Assembly (NCBI GenBank): GCA_002792915.1
Contig: PFPF01000062.1
Span: 1-11,694, forward strand
Source: Candidatus Micrarchaeota archaeon CG_4_10_14_0_2_um_filter_60_11
Lineage (GTDB): Archaea > Micrarchaeota > Micrarchaeia > Norongarragalinales > Norongarragalinaceae
Length of the DNA stretch: 11,694 nucleotides
Reading direction: 5' to 3'
Part shown: piece by piece, positions 1 to 5,501 of the stretch
How the letters are laid out: the number at the start of each line of letters is the position of its first letter
How positions within the stretch are numbered: the first letter of the stretch is position 1
Translations under genes and position numbers: made by a program
The notes under the pieces: generated by a model
The model's database searches: none
What the model was told of the DNA's origin: nothing
The model's input: the letters and a program-made list of their open reading frames with translations, nothing else

Positions 1-47
1 AATTCGACGGCTTTTAGGCGCTTTTCAAAAGGCGGGGTTGATGGCTA

Positions 48-671
48 GTGGCTGACTTGGAAAAGGAAATAATGAAGGGCACGACTACTGTCGGAATCAC
101 GTTCAACGGCGGCGTTGTGCTCGCGGCGGACAAGCGCGCCACCATGGGCACCTTCATCGCCGCCAAGGACGTCGAAAAAATCCATTTTTTGGGCGACAAG
201 GTCGCCTTGACGATAGCGGGAGGCGTAGGCGACGCCCAAAGCCTCGTGCGTTTGATGCGCGCGGAACTCGAGCTTTACAAGTACGGCAAGGGACGCGAAC
301 TGACGATTAAGGGCGCGGGAACCCTGTTGTCCAACGTGCTGCAGGGAAACAAGTACTACCCGTACTTCGTGCAGCTCATAATCGCGGGTTACGACACCCA
401 GCCCCGCCTGTTCGACTTGGATTTGACCGGCGGCCTCCTCAGCGAGGAGTACGTCTCCACCGGAAGCGGCAGCGTCGTGGCTTACGGATTGCTGGACGCG
501 GGATTCAAGAAGAACATGAAGGAAGACGACGCGGTAAAGCTCGCCGTCAAGGCGGTTTACGCGGCCATGAAGCGCGACAACGCCACGGGCGAAGGCGTGG
601 ACGCGATAGTGATAACGAAGAACGGCGGCAAGCGGCTGTCCCCGGCCGAGACGAAAGCCATAGCCGACTGA
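48..671 (+). CDS. psmB: Archaeal 20S proteasome beta subunit (PsmB), N-terminal threonine hydrolase
   Basis: Forms the catalytic inner rings of the cytoplasmic 20S proteasome, which degrades proteins fed to it by PAN/Cdc48-type ATPases. The 207-aa product has a short propeptide (residues 1-11, ending in KG) before the mature sequence TTTVG. Thr12 would be the nucleophile, freed by autocatalytic cleavage. In mature numbering Asp17 (in LAADKR) and Lys33 (in DVEKIHF) fall exactly where the Ntn-hydrolase triad requires, and a GSGS motif lies near mature residue 129. The mature length of 196 aa is normal for the family. The start is GTG, because an ATG at 41 in another frame hits a stop after four codons. 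Upstream, TTTTCAAAA (22-30) is a poor TATA match, so the promoter may lie partly outside the window. The next gene, aCPSF1, also adjoins psmB in methanogens such as Methanocaldococcus. The identification is very secure. Confidence 0.97.
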   Translation: MADLEKEIMKGTTTVGITFNGGVVLAADKRATMGTFIAAKDVEKIHFLGDKVALTIAGGVGDAQSLVRLMRAELELYKYGKGRELTIKGAGTLLSNVLQGNKYYPYFVQLIIAGYDTQPRLFDLDLTGGLLSEEYVSTGSGSVVAYGLLDAGFKKNMKEDDAVKLAVKAVYAAMKRDNATGEGVDAIVITKNGGKRLSPAETKAIAD

Positions 672-685
672 CGCCGCATAATCCC

Positions 686-693
686 ATTTAAAA
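686..693 (+). promoter_or_regulatory. Probable TATA box for aCPSF1
   Basis: ATTTAAAA lies in the 52-nt gap after psmB, centred about 34 nt before the aCPSF1 GTG. This spacing would give a very short or absent leader. No other gene or hairpin is visible in the gap, so aCPSF1 may have its own promoter while also being read from psmB. Confidence 0.45.
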
Positions 694-723
694 CGGCATA
701 AACCGAAACACGGGTTTTCAAAA

Positions 724-2652
724 GTGCAAACTACGACTAAGGCAACGGCTAACGGCAGCGACAAGTTGAAGGAACTCTTCGAGAGCGTGACGCAAGTCCT
801 TCCCGCGGAGTGCCAGGTCACCAAGGTCGAGCCGGAAGGCCCGCAAATCGTAATTTACCTCAAGAACATCAAGGCGTTCTACGATGATGAATCGTTGATA
901 ACGCGCCTGGCCAGCCGCGTGCGCAAGAAAGTCCTGCTGCGCGTGGACTCGTCCATGCTCAAGGACGTCAACGTGGCGCTGCAGGACATCCAGACCCTCG
1001 TGCCGCAAGAGGCGGGCGTGGACTCCATCCGCTTCGACCCGGAGTTCAACGAAGTCATAATAGAAGCCAAGAAGCCGGGCATGGTAATAGGCAAGGGCGG
1101 CTGCGTGCTCAAGAGCATCATCCTCACTACGGGTTGGAGCCCGCGCGTTTTGCGCTCGCCGACCAGCCCAAGCGAAGTGGAAAAGGCGATTCGCGGCGCG
1201 GTGTTCAACGCTTCCAAGGAACGCAAAAAGTTTTTGTTGAACCTGGGCAGGAAAATCATACTCGAAGGCGGGCCCGGGCAGGCCGAGTGGGTCAAGATTA
1301 CGGGCCTCGGCGGCTTCAAGGAAGTGGGCCGCTCGTGCCTCCTCTTGCAGACTTCGCGCAGCAACGTGCTCGTCGACTGCGGCATCAACGCGGACACGAG
1401 CGACAACAAGAACGCCTACCCCTACCTCACCGCCATGAATCTCGGCCTCGACCAAATCGACGCGGTCATACTCTCGCACGCGCACCTGGACCACTGCGGC
1501 TTCATCCCCTACCTGTACAAATACGGCTACGCGGGCCCGGTGTACTGTACGCCGCCCACGCGCGACTTGATGATTCTACTCCAGCAGGACTGCGTGAACG
1601 TCATGAACTCGGAGGGCAGCGGCGCGCCTTACGGCGAACGCGACGTCAAAACCGAGTTGAACCACGTGATTACGCGCGACTACGGGGAGGTCACGGACGT
1701 TACGCCCGAAATCCGCTTCACCTTCCACAACGCGGGGCACATTCTGGGCAGCAGCATCGTCCACCTGCACATCGGCGAAGGCGCGCACAACCTCGTCTAC
1801 AGCGGGGACATCAAGTACGGGAGGACGAACCTCTTCGAGCCCGCGGACGTCCGCTACCCCCGCATCGAAACGCTCCTGATTGAAAGCACTTACGGCGGCA
1901 GGAACGACATCCAACCGCGCATCATGGACGCGGAAGCCGAGCTGATTCGCACCATCAAGATGGTCACTGACCGCCGCGGAAAAGTGCTCATACCCGTGTT
2001 CGCGGTCGGCCGCTCGCAGGAAATTATGCTCGTTCTGGAAAAATACCTGCAAAACGAGGGCATCACGGTCTACCTGGACGGCATGACGCGCGAAGCGTCC
2101 GCCATTCATACCGTTTATCCGGAATACTTGCGCCGCAACGTGCAACGCAGGATTTTGCAGAACAACTCGCCGTTCGAGAACGAGATGTTCAAGAACGTGG
2201 TCGGCAGGGACCGCAAGTCCATCGTCGAGAGCGACGAGAAGTGCGTCATACTCGCGCCTTCCGGCATGTTGAGCGGCGGCCCCAGCGTGGAATTCCTGAA
2301 GCTGATGGCTCCCGACGAGCGCAACGCGCTCATGTTCGTGGGCTACCAGTCCACTTCGTCGCTGGGCAGGCGCGTGCAAAGCGGCGAAAAGGAAGTCCCC
2401 ACGCTCTCGGAAGGCCGCAAGCTTTCTTCGATGAAAATCAACTTGTCCGTGCACACGGTGGACGGCTTCAGCGGCCACAGCGACCGCCCGCAGTTGATGG
2501 CGTTCTGCCGCAATTTGAGGCCGAAACCCCAGCGCATCATTACCATGCACGGCGACGACACCAAGCCGGACGACCTCGCGCGGGGCCTGAACAAGCTGCT
2601 TCACATCGAGACGCGCAGCATGATGGACCTCGACTCCACCCGCCTGAAATGA
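724..2652 (+). CDS. fttA: aCPSF1/FttA: KH-domain metallo-beta-lactamase/beta-CASP ribonuclease, transcription termination factor
   Basis: Archaeal CPSF73-like nuclease that cuts nascent RNA at U-rich 3' ends and drives transcription termination. It acts as a dimer with RNA polymerase and Spt4/5. At 642 aa it is full length. Residues 1 to about 145 hold the KH region, with a GKGG loop at 123-126. The metallo-beta-lactamase core follows, with motif 2 HAHLDH (His252, His254, Asp256, His257), motif 3 His339 in GHILGSS and motif 4 Asp362 in SGDIKY. The beta-CASP motifs are also present: A (Glu387 in IEST), B (His585 in FSGHSD) and C (His609 in MHGDD). Every expected zinc ligand is there, so the enzyme should be active. 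The start is GTG at 724, directly after a run of A. Its stop overlaps the start of the adenylate kinase gene. The family is found in nearly all archaea. Confidence 0.97.
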   Translation: MQTTTKATANGSDKLKELFESVTQVLPAECQVTKVEPEGPQIVIYLKNIKAFYDDESLITRLASRVRKKVLLRVDSSMLKDVNVALQDIQTLVPQEAGVDSIRFDPEFNEVIIEAKKPGMVIGKGGCVLKSIILTTGWSPRVLRSPTSPSEVEKAIRGAVFNASKERKKFLLNLGRKIILEGGPGQAEWVKITGLGGFKEVGRSCLLLQTSRSNVLVDCGINADTSDNKNAYPYLTAMNLGLDQIDAVILSHAHLDHCGFIPYLYKYGYAGPVYCTPPTRDLMILLQQDCVNVMNSEGSGAPYGERDVKTELNHVITRDYGEVTDVTPEIRFTFHNAGHILGSSIVHLHIGEGAHNLVYSGDIKYGRTNLFEPADVRYPRIETLLIESTYGGRNDIQPRIMDAEAELIRTIKMVTDRRGKVLIPVFAVGRSQEIMLVLEKYLQNEGITVYLDGMTREASAIHTVYPEYLRRNVQRRILQNNSPFENEMFKNVVGRDRKSIVESDEKCVILAPSGMLSGGPSVEFLKLMAPDERNALMFVGYQSTSSLGRRVQSGEKEVPTLSEGRKLSSMKINLSVHTVDGFSGHSDRPQLMAFCRNLRPKPQRIITMHGDDTKPDDLARGLNKLLHIETRSMMDLDSTRLK

Positions 2653-3143
2653 AACTCGTATTGACGGGGACTCCCGGCACCGGGAAGACCACGCTCGCCA
2701 AAAAGCTCGCCCGCAAACTCGGCTGCAAATTATTGGACGCCAACGCGATAGCGAAGCAAAACAAACTCGTCAAAAAGGACGGCACCACAAACATCAAGAA
2801 ACTAGGGGCAATACTAAAAAAACAAACCAAGAAACTCGACTCTTTCATCGCCGAAGGCCACTTGCTCTGCGAATTTAATTTACCGTGCGACTGCTGCGCA
2901 GTCCTCCGTTGCAACCCCAAGACTCTCGCGCGCCGCCTCGCAAAGCGAGGCTATGCCAAGCAAAAGCTAAGCGACAACGTGCTCTGCGAAGCGTTGGATT
3001 ATTGCCTTGTCAACGCGGAGCAGAACGGCTACCGCAAGGTAATCCAAATCGACTTCACGCGCCCCCTATCGGCGGACACTTTCCTCAGCCGCCTCAAGAA
3101 GGGCGGCGATTGCGTCCGCTGGAAGCTTTCAAGCGTTGCCTGA
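2649..3143 (+). CDS. AK6/Fap7-type adenylate kinase (P-loop NMP kinase), Cys-rich variant
   Basis: Small P-loop nucleotide kinase of 164 aa, the usual size for archaeal members of the AK6/Fap7 (hCINAP) family. These proteins interconvert AMP, ADP and ATP and, in studied cases, aid maturation of the small ribosomal subunit. The Walker A motif GTPGTGKT is at residues 7-14. The family's central GH motif (Glu69-Gly70-His71) and the lid segment RRLAKRGY followed by KLSDNV and EALDYCL are clear. The ATG overlaps the aCPSF1 stop as ATGA, so the two are co-transcribed and probably translationally coupled. Five cysteines fall within residues 74-88 (74, 80, 82, 83, 88), with another at 26, which is more than I expect for this family. 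The 3' end overlaps the opposing gene's end by 15 nt. The family call is firm; the ribosome-biogenesis role is inferred. Confidence 0.88.
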   Translation: MKLVLTGTPGTGKTTLAKKLARKLGCKLLDANAIAKQNKLVKKDGTTNIKKLGAILKKQTKKLDSFIAEGHLLCEFNLPCDCCAVLRCNPKTLARRLAKRGYAKQKLSDNVLCEALDYCLVNAEQNGYRKVIQIDFTRPLSADTFLSRLKKGGDCVRWKLSSVA

Positions 3144-4339
3144 AAGCAGCGCGAGCGGGCGAATCCAGCCAATCTCAATCTTGGTGCCTCTGTGCCCCAA
3201 CGCTTTTTTCGAGAGCGCGTTCGCGGTTTTCGCGTCAACGCCGTACTGCAGGTACATTTCGCGGATTGCATCCCTCAAGAATTCGGGAGTCAGCTTGGGC
3301 GGCTGCCCGTTAACCGCGCGGAAGTGCAAGTTGTAGGGAATTACGAAATTGCCTTCGGAATTCAACCCTTGGCTGGCATCGCCATGAAGCATTGGCTTCC
3401 CGTTGATTAGGAGCGTGTAATAATCCTTGTTGAATGCTGCCAAACGGCGCGCCTGGTCGCGGGGTTCCACACCGGCGACAAGTCAACGCCCCAGCCCAGG
3501 TTCAAGAATTTTTTTTCGCCATTCTTCCAGAAGGGGTTTTTGTCCTTCAACGCGGTCCTGAAGGCGTCCGAAGCGAACGGCTTGCCCGTCAAGTTCAGGG
3601 CATGGCTCTGCAAGCGCTTGCTCGCCTCCTCGGCAATACGCGTTGCCGCAACCTTCCATTCCTTCGCCAGCTTGGCGGCTTTTTCCGGCGAATAGCCGCC
3701 TTGCTCGGAGTACAGCCTCGCCAACACGGATTCAATGGACATGCTCTCCTCGTTTTGGCCTTTCACGGTGCGCGTGTCCTCGTGCCCGATGTAGCCGAGA
3801 GAGCCGCCTACGCGCGGGCGCCTCCGCGAAAAAGGAAATCCGGCGAAGGAGAAAAAGCCCGAGAACGGGAAAACGTAAGAGCGCGTCTCCACGATGTTGC
3901 CGCCGAGGCGCGCGGGCTTGTAGTCCTCCTCGGCAATCCACTGCCCTTGGTATTCTTCGGGAACGTCGGGGTCGTTGACGCGGCGCTTCACCAACTCGCC
4001 AAGCTGTTTCACCGCGTCTCGCCCGACCCAAGTCGTCTTGCTGGGCGGGTGATACAACTTGAATTTGCCGCCCTCGTGCGAGAGGAAGTAAGTGTAATCC
4101 CCGAAAGTCGAAACCGGCGCCGAATGCTTTATGACAAGGCGGCCGCCTTCTTGCAGCACTTGGCGCAAGTGTTCCGGCAGGCGTATGCTGCCGTTGAACT
4201 CGGCGAAGCGGGGCTGGAACAGATGGTAACGGTTCCCGCCCACTGCAACGCTCAAGGGCTTCGCCGCGAAGAACTCGCGCTGCTCTAGCTTCGACAGCAG
4301 CCCCAAACTTTCGAGGAGGGGAGTGGCGCGGCGTTCCAT
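3129..4339 (-). pseudogene. Unrecognised protein gene split by an apparent one-base frameshift
   Basis: I do not recognise this protein. The 5' part reads from ATG at 4339 through ...GVDLSPVWNP. It then runs into an implausible tail (ATRRAVWQHS...) that stops at 3407. The continuation lies in another frame (RDQARRLAAFNKDYYTLLINGKPM... to a stop at 3129-3131). Adding one C to the CCCC run (GGGG at 3461-3464 on the + strand) joins the halves as WNPRDQARRL into about 400 aa. The middle has an aromatic stretch (YVFPFSGFFSFAGFPF) and an Arg-rich patch, then a helical Lys/Glu-rich region. There is no signal peptide. An in-frame ATG at 4414 is possible, but it would lie upstream of the TATA box, so 4339 is preferred. 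It could be a sequencing or assembly error, a recent pseudogene, or two real overlapping ORFs (the second with GTG at 3470). Confidence 0.6.
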
Positions 4340-4346
4340 GATAATA

Positions 4347-4364
4347 AACGCGCGCCCGCGCGTT
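4347..4364. promoter_or_regulatory. Perfect 8+8 palindrome in the promoter of the 3129-4339 gene; candidate operator
   Basis: AACGCGCG, two C, then CGCGCGTT form a perfect inverted repeat. It sits between the TATA-like element and the start codon of the minus-strand gene, so a protein bound there would block initiation. The operator role is inference from position. A simple GC-alternating sequence could also arise by chance in this GC-rich DNA. Confidence 0.35.
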
Positions 4365-4370
4365 AAAAAG
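4363..4370 (-). promoter_or_regulatory. TATA-like element of the 3129-4339 gene
   Basis: On the minus strand CTTTTTAA is centred about 28 nt before the ATG at 4339, the same spacing seen at other genes here. It supports the 4339 start and a leaderless transcript. Confidence 0.5.
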
Positions 4371-4422
4371 GCTTTTTGGCTGGAAACCGCGGTTGCGGCC
4401 CCCAAAACGCCCAAGAAAAACC

Positions 4423-4430
4423 TTTAAAAA
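4423..4430 (+). promoter_or_regulatory. TATA-like element upstream of the acidic microprotein gene
   Basis: TTTAAAAA with flanking CC and GGGGG lies about 52 nt before the ATG at 4479. A start site near 4453 would leave a leader of roughly 26 nt containing a G-run (4462-4467) that could act as a weak ribosome binding site. Together with the minus-strand TATA at 4363-4370 it makes this a divergent promoter region. Confidence 0.45.
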
Positions 4431-4478
4431 GGGGGTTTGGGAGAGAATAGCAGTTGCCCACGGGGGGTTTGCTCTGAA

Positions 4479-4586
4479 ATGAAGAAAAAGAACAAGAAGG
4501 ACGACGGCTTCGAAGACGACGAAGAGTGGGACGACGACGACGAAGATTGGGGCGACGAGGAAGACTTCGACGAAGAAGGCGAGTAG
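4479..4586 (+). CDS. 35-aa Lys-headed, Asp/Glu-rich microprotein
   Basis: ATG to TAG gives 35 residues: a basic head (MKKKNKK, residues 1-7) followed by an almost purely acidic tail of Asp and Glu with spaced aromatics at Phe11, Trp17, Trp24 and Phe30 and a Gly at 10, 25 and 34. There is no signal peptide or membrane span, and the tail is probably disordered. Such composition suits a protein or nucleic-acid mimic, or a chaperone-like tail that binds basic partners, but no function is assigned. A TATA-like box and a G-rich leader precede it and a T-rich tract follows, so it looks like a stand-alone unit. Low-complexity coding in GC-rich DNA could also be a chance ORF. The regular W/F spacing argues against that. 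Confidence 0.6.
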   Translation: MKKKNKKDDGFEDDEEWDDDDEDWGDEEDFDEEGE

Positions 4587-4600
4587 CGTTCCCGCGCATT

Positions 4601-4616
4601 CTTTCCTTTTTTTAAA
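4601..4616 (+). promoter_or_regulatory. T-tract: likely terminator of the microprotein gene and TATA box of tRNA-Glu
   Basis: CTTTCC followed by TTTTTTTAAA. The pyrimidine and T run suits archaeal U-tract termination just after the microprotein stop. Its TTTTAAA end is centred about 30 nt before the first base of the tRNA, correct for a TATA box. The dual role is inferred. Confidence 0.5.
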
Positions 4617-4641
4617 CCATTACAGCCATAAGGTAGTGAAA

Positions 4642-4748
4642 GCTCCAATCGTCTAGCACGGTCAAGGACGCCGGCCTTTCAGAAAACGACGCCTAGCGCG
4701 CCGTTTTGAAGACAGCCGGCAACTCGGGTTCAAATCCCGATTGGAGCA
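4642..4748 (+). tRNA. tRNA-Glu (anticodon TTC) with a 32-nt intron after position 37
   Basis: The acceptor stem GCTCCAA (4642-4648) pairs with TTGGAGC (4741-4747), and A4748 is the discriminator. The D stem is GTCT/GGAC. The anticodon stem CCGGC (4671-4675) pairs with GCCGG (4715-4719). The anticodon TTC is at 4678-4680. The T arm is TCGGG, TTCAAAT, CCCGA. The 4-nt variable loop and overall form match archaeal tRNA-Glu. The intron at about 4682-4713 folds as AAAACG/CGTTTT, and its 3' end GAAG can pair with TTTC of the anticodon loop. This gives a bulge-helix-bulge-like substrate for the splicing endonuclease. The exact cut sites could shift by a base. CCA is not encoded. The 3' 16-18 nt recur twice downstream. 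Confidence 0.93.
4732..4747 (+). repeat. tRNA 3'-end repeat, copy 1 (inside tRNA-Glu)
   Basis: AAATCCCGATTGGAGC, covering part of the T loop, the T-stem 3' strand and the acceptor 3' strand. It is the source copy of a 16-bp direct repeat. Directly after it, GCTCCAA at 4759-4765 repeats the tRNA's own first seven bases and can pair with TTGGAGC. Confidence 0.85.
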
Positions 4749-4786
4749 TCGGAGCGAAGCTCCAAAAAGGAAAGGGGCGAGGCGGG

Positions 4787-4827
4787 GCAAGCGCCAGGGG
4801 AAAACCTGGGTTTTCCCCGAGGCTTGC
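4787..4827. repeat. Long imperfect hairpin between tRNA 3'-end copies 1 and 2
   Basis: Inner arms GGGGAAAACC (4797-4806) and GGTTTTCCCC (4809-4818) are perfectly complementary. Outer arms GCAAG and CTTGC extend the stem past a small internal loop. It ends 5 nt before repeat copy 2. It could be a structured RNA, an end of a small element, or a processing signal; the sequence does not decide. Confidence 0.7.
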
Positions 4828-4832
4828 GTTCT

Positions 4833-4848
4833 AAATCCCGATTGGAGC
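4833..4848 (+). repeat. tRNA 3'-end repeat, copy 2
   Basis: Exact 16-bp copy of the tRNA-Glu 3' end, extending to 18 bp with the following AT. No anticodon arm or 5' T-stem strand precedes it, so it is not a tRNA gene. It lies 101 bp after copy 1. Exact repetition of a tRNA 3' end is the usual form of an integrase attachment duplication. Confidence 0.85.
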
Positions 4849-4867
4849 ATAAGCGGGGTTTCTTGAT

Positions 4868-4892
4868 GAACCTTCTTTCCCAAAGAAGGTTC
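4868..4892. repeat. Perfect 11-bp hairpin between tRNA 3'-end copies 2 and 3
   Basis: GAACCTTCTTT, loop CCC, AAAGAAGGTTC: a perfect 11-bp stem with a 3-nt loop. It ends 5 nt before copy 3, the same gap as the first hairpin has from copy 2. There is no T-run after it, so a bacterial-type terminator is not supported. Confidence 0.8.
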
Positions 4893-4897
4893 GTTGC

Positions 4898-4913
4898 AAA
4901 TCCCGATTGGAGC
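4898..4913 (+). repeat. tRNA 3'-end repeat, copy 3
   Basis: Third exact 16-bp copy, extending to 17 bp with the preceding C, 65 bp after copy 2. The following bases let TTGG-A-GCGC pair with GCGC-C-CCAA, another short hairpin. Beyond it, apart from the promoter at 4941, the stretch to 4995 holds only the leader of the toxin-antitoxin operon. Confidence 0.85.
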
Positions 4914-4940
4914 GCTGCGGCTGCGCCCCAACCACGCATA

Positions 4941-4958
4941 TTTATATAAGATGCGCAT
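4941..4958 (+). promoter_or_regulatory. TATA box and adjoining palindrome of the toxin-antitoxin operon
   Basis: TTTATATAA (4941-4949) is the best TATA match in the window. It is followed at once by the palindrome ATGCGCAT (4951-4958), a plausible operator for the ribbon-helix-helix antitoxin, since such antitoxins commonly repress their own operon. A start near 4970 leaves a leader of about 25 nt with a GGGTGAT ribosome binding site at 4983-4989. Autoregulation is inferred. Confidence 0.6.
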
Positions 4959-4995
4959 TAAACAGTCATTAGACAGCCAACAGGGTGATTGTTGA

Positions 4996-5235
4996 ATGAA
5001 CGTTAATTTGGGTGCGCCCTATGAGGCGATAATCGAGAAGTGCATAGAGCGCGGTTACGCGGGCAACCAGAGTGAGGTAATCCGGCAGGCGCTGCTCGCC
5101 TACGAAAGGGAAATAGACGAGGAAGAAGTCCGCCTCGTAAACAAGGGCGTCGGGTTTGAAATGCAGGAAATCTCCGCGGGCAGGCTCAAAACCGCCGGCA
5201 TCGGCGAGCTGAAGAAAAAGTACGGCGTAAAGTGA
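4996..5235 (+). CDS. Ribbon-helix-helix antitoxin (CopG/ParD-like)
   Basis: 79-aa protein. The N-terminus MNVNLGAPYEAIIEKCIERGYAGNQSEVIRQALLAY is typical of ribbon-helix-helix DNA-binding dimers: a short beta strand (residues 2-6), helix, turn with G(Y/N)xSEVIR, helix. A charged linker (EREIDEEE) and a C-terminal tail of about 30 residues would wrap the toxin. It has its own GGGTGAT ribosome binding site. Its stop overlaps the toxin's GTG start (GTGA). As the upstream partner of a RelE-type gene it should neutralise the toxin and repress transcription. The fold and role are well supported; the exact family name is not. Confidence 0.87.
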   Translation: MNVNLGAPYEAIIEKCIERGYAGNQSEVIRQALLAYEREIDEEEVRLVNKGVGFEMQEISAGRLKTAGIGELKKKYGVK

Positions 5236-5501
5236 AACCCGTGAAAATAAGTTTCTCCAAGCACGCCGAGGACGAACTCGACCGGATGGACGCGCCGTTG
5301 AGGCGCGTTTTCCTGAAACACGCCGAAAAAATCGCGGCAATGCCCCCGAGGCGCCACCTGCGTTTCGGGCTGCCGTTCAACGTCGAGGACGCAACGCGGC
5401 AAGCGCGCCTCGTTTACGAAATAAAAGGCGGAAATCTGACGGTATTGCACTGCTTCTCCTCGCACAAGGATTACGAGAAGTGGTACCAGTCATTCAAGTG
5501 A
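5232..5501 (+). CDS. RelE/ParE-superfamily toxin
   Basis: 89-aa small basic protein with the RelE/ParE pattern: N-terminal strand VKISFSKHAEDEL, helices (APLRRVFLKHAEKIAAM), then strands LRFGLPF, ARLVYEIKGGNLTVLHCFSSH and a final HKDYEKWYQS helix. RelE members cut mRNA in the ribosome, while ParE members poison gyrase. The Arg in ARLVYEI and the terminal Tyr/Lys residues fit the RNase type slightly better, but this is not decisive. It starts with GTG overlapping the antitoxin stop, giving translational coupling; a second in-frame GTG at 5241 is less likely. Its 3' end overlaps the next gene. The length is normal, with no sign of damage. Confidence 0.83.
   Translation: MKPVKISFSKHAEDELDRMDAPLRRVFLKHAEKIAAMPPRRHLRFGLPFNVEDATRQARLVYEIKGGNLTVLHCFSSHKDYEKWYQSFK

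Noticed and set aside
3129..3470. The downstream part of the split gene as an independent protein starting with GTG at 3470
   Set aside because: No ribosome binding site is visible, and the frame joins smoothly to the upstream half by one base; kept only as an alternative.
3455..3475. Programmed -1 frameshifting at the split
   Set aside because: No recognisable slippery heptamer fits the upstream frame and no clear downstream pseudoknot is seen; a simple indel explains it.
4868..4892. A bacterial-type intrinsic terminator
   Set aside because: The perfect hairpin is not followed by a T-run, and archaea do not rely on hairpin terminators.
4833..4913. Copies 2 and 3 of the tRNA 3' end as trans-spliced tRNA 3' halves, as in Nanoarchaeum
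   Set aside because: They lack the anticodon 3' strand and the T-stem 5' strand, so they cannot complete a tRNA, and the adjacent tRNA-Glu is already complete.
4662..4958. A 98-codon open frame on the minus strand across tRNA-Glu and the repeats
   Set aside because: It covers the tRNA gene and its repeated peptide pieces arise only from the tRNA 3'-end repeats.
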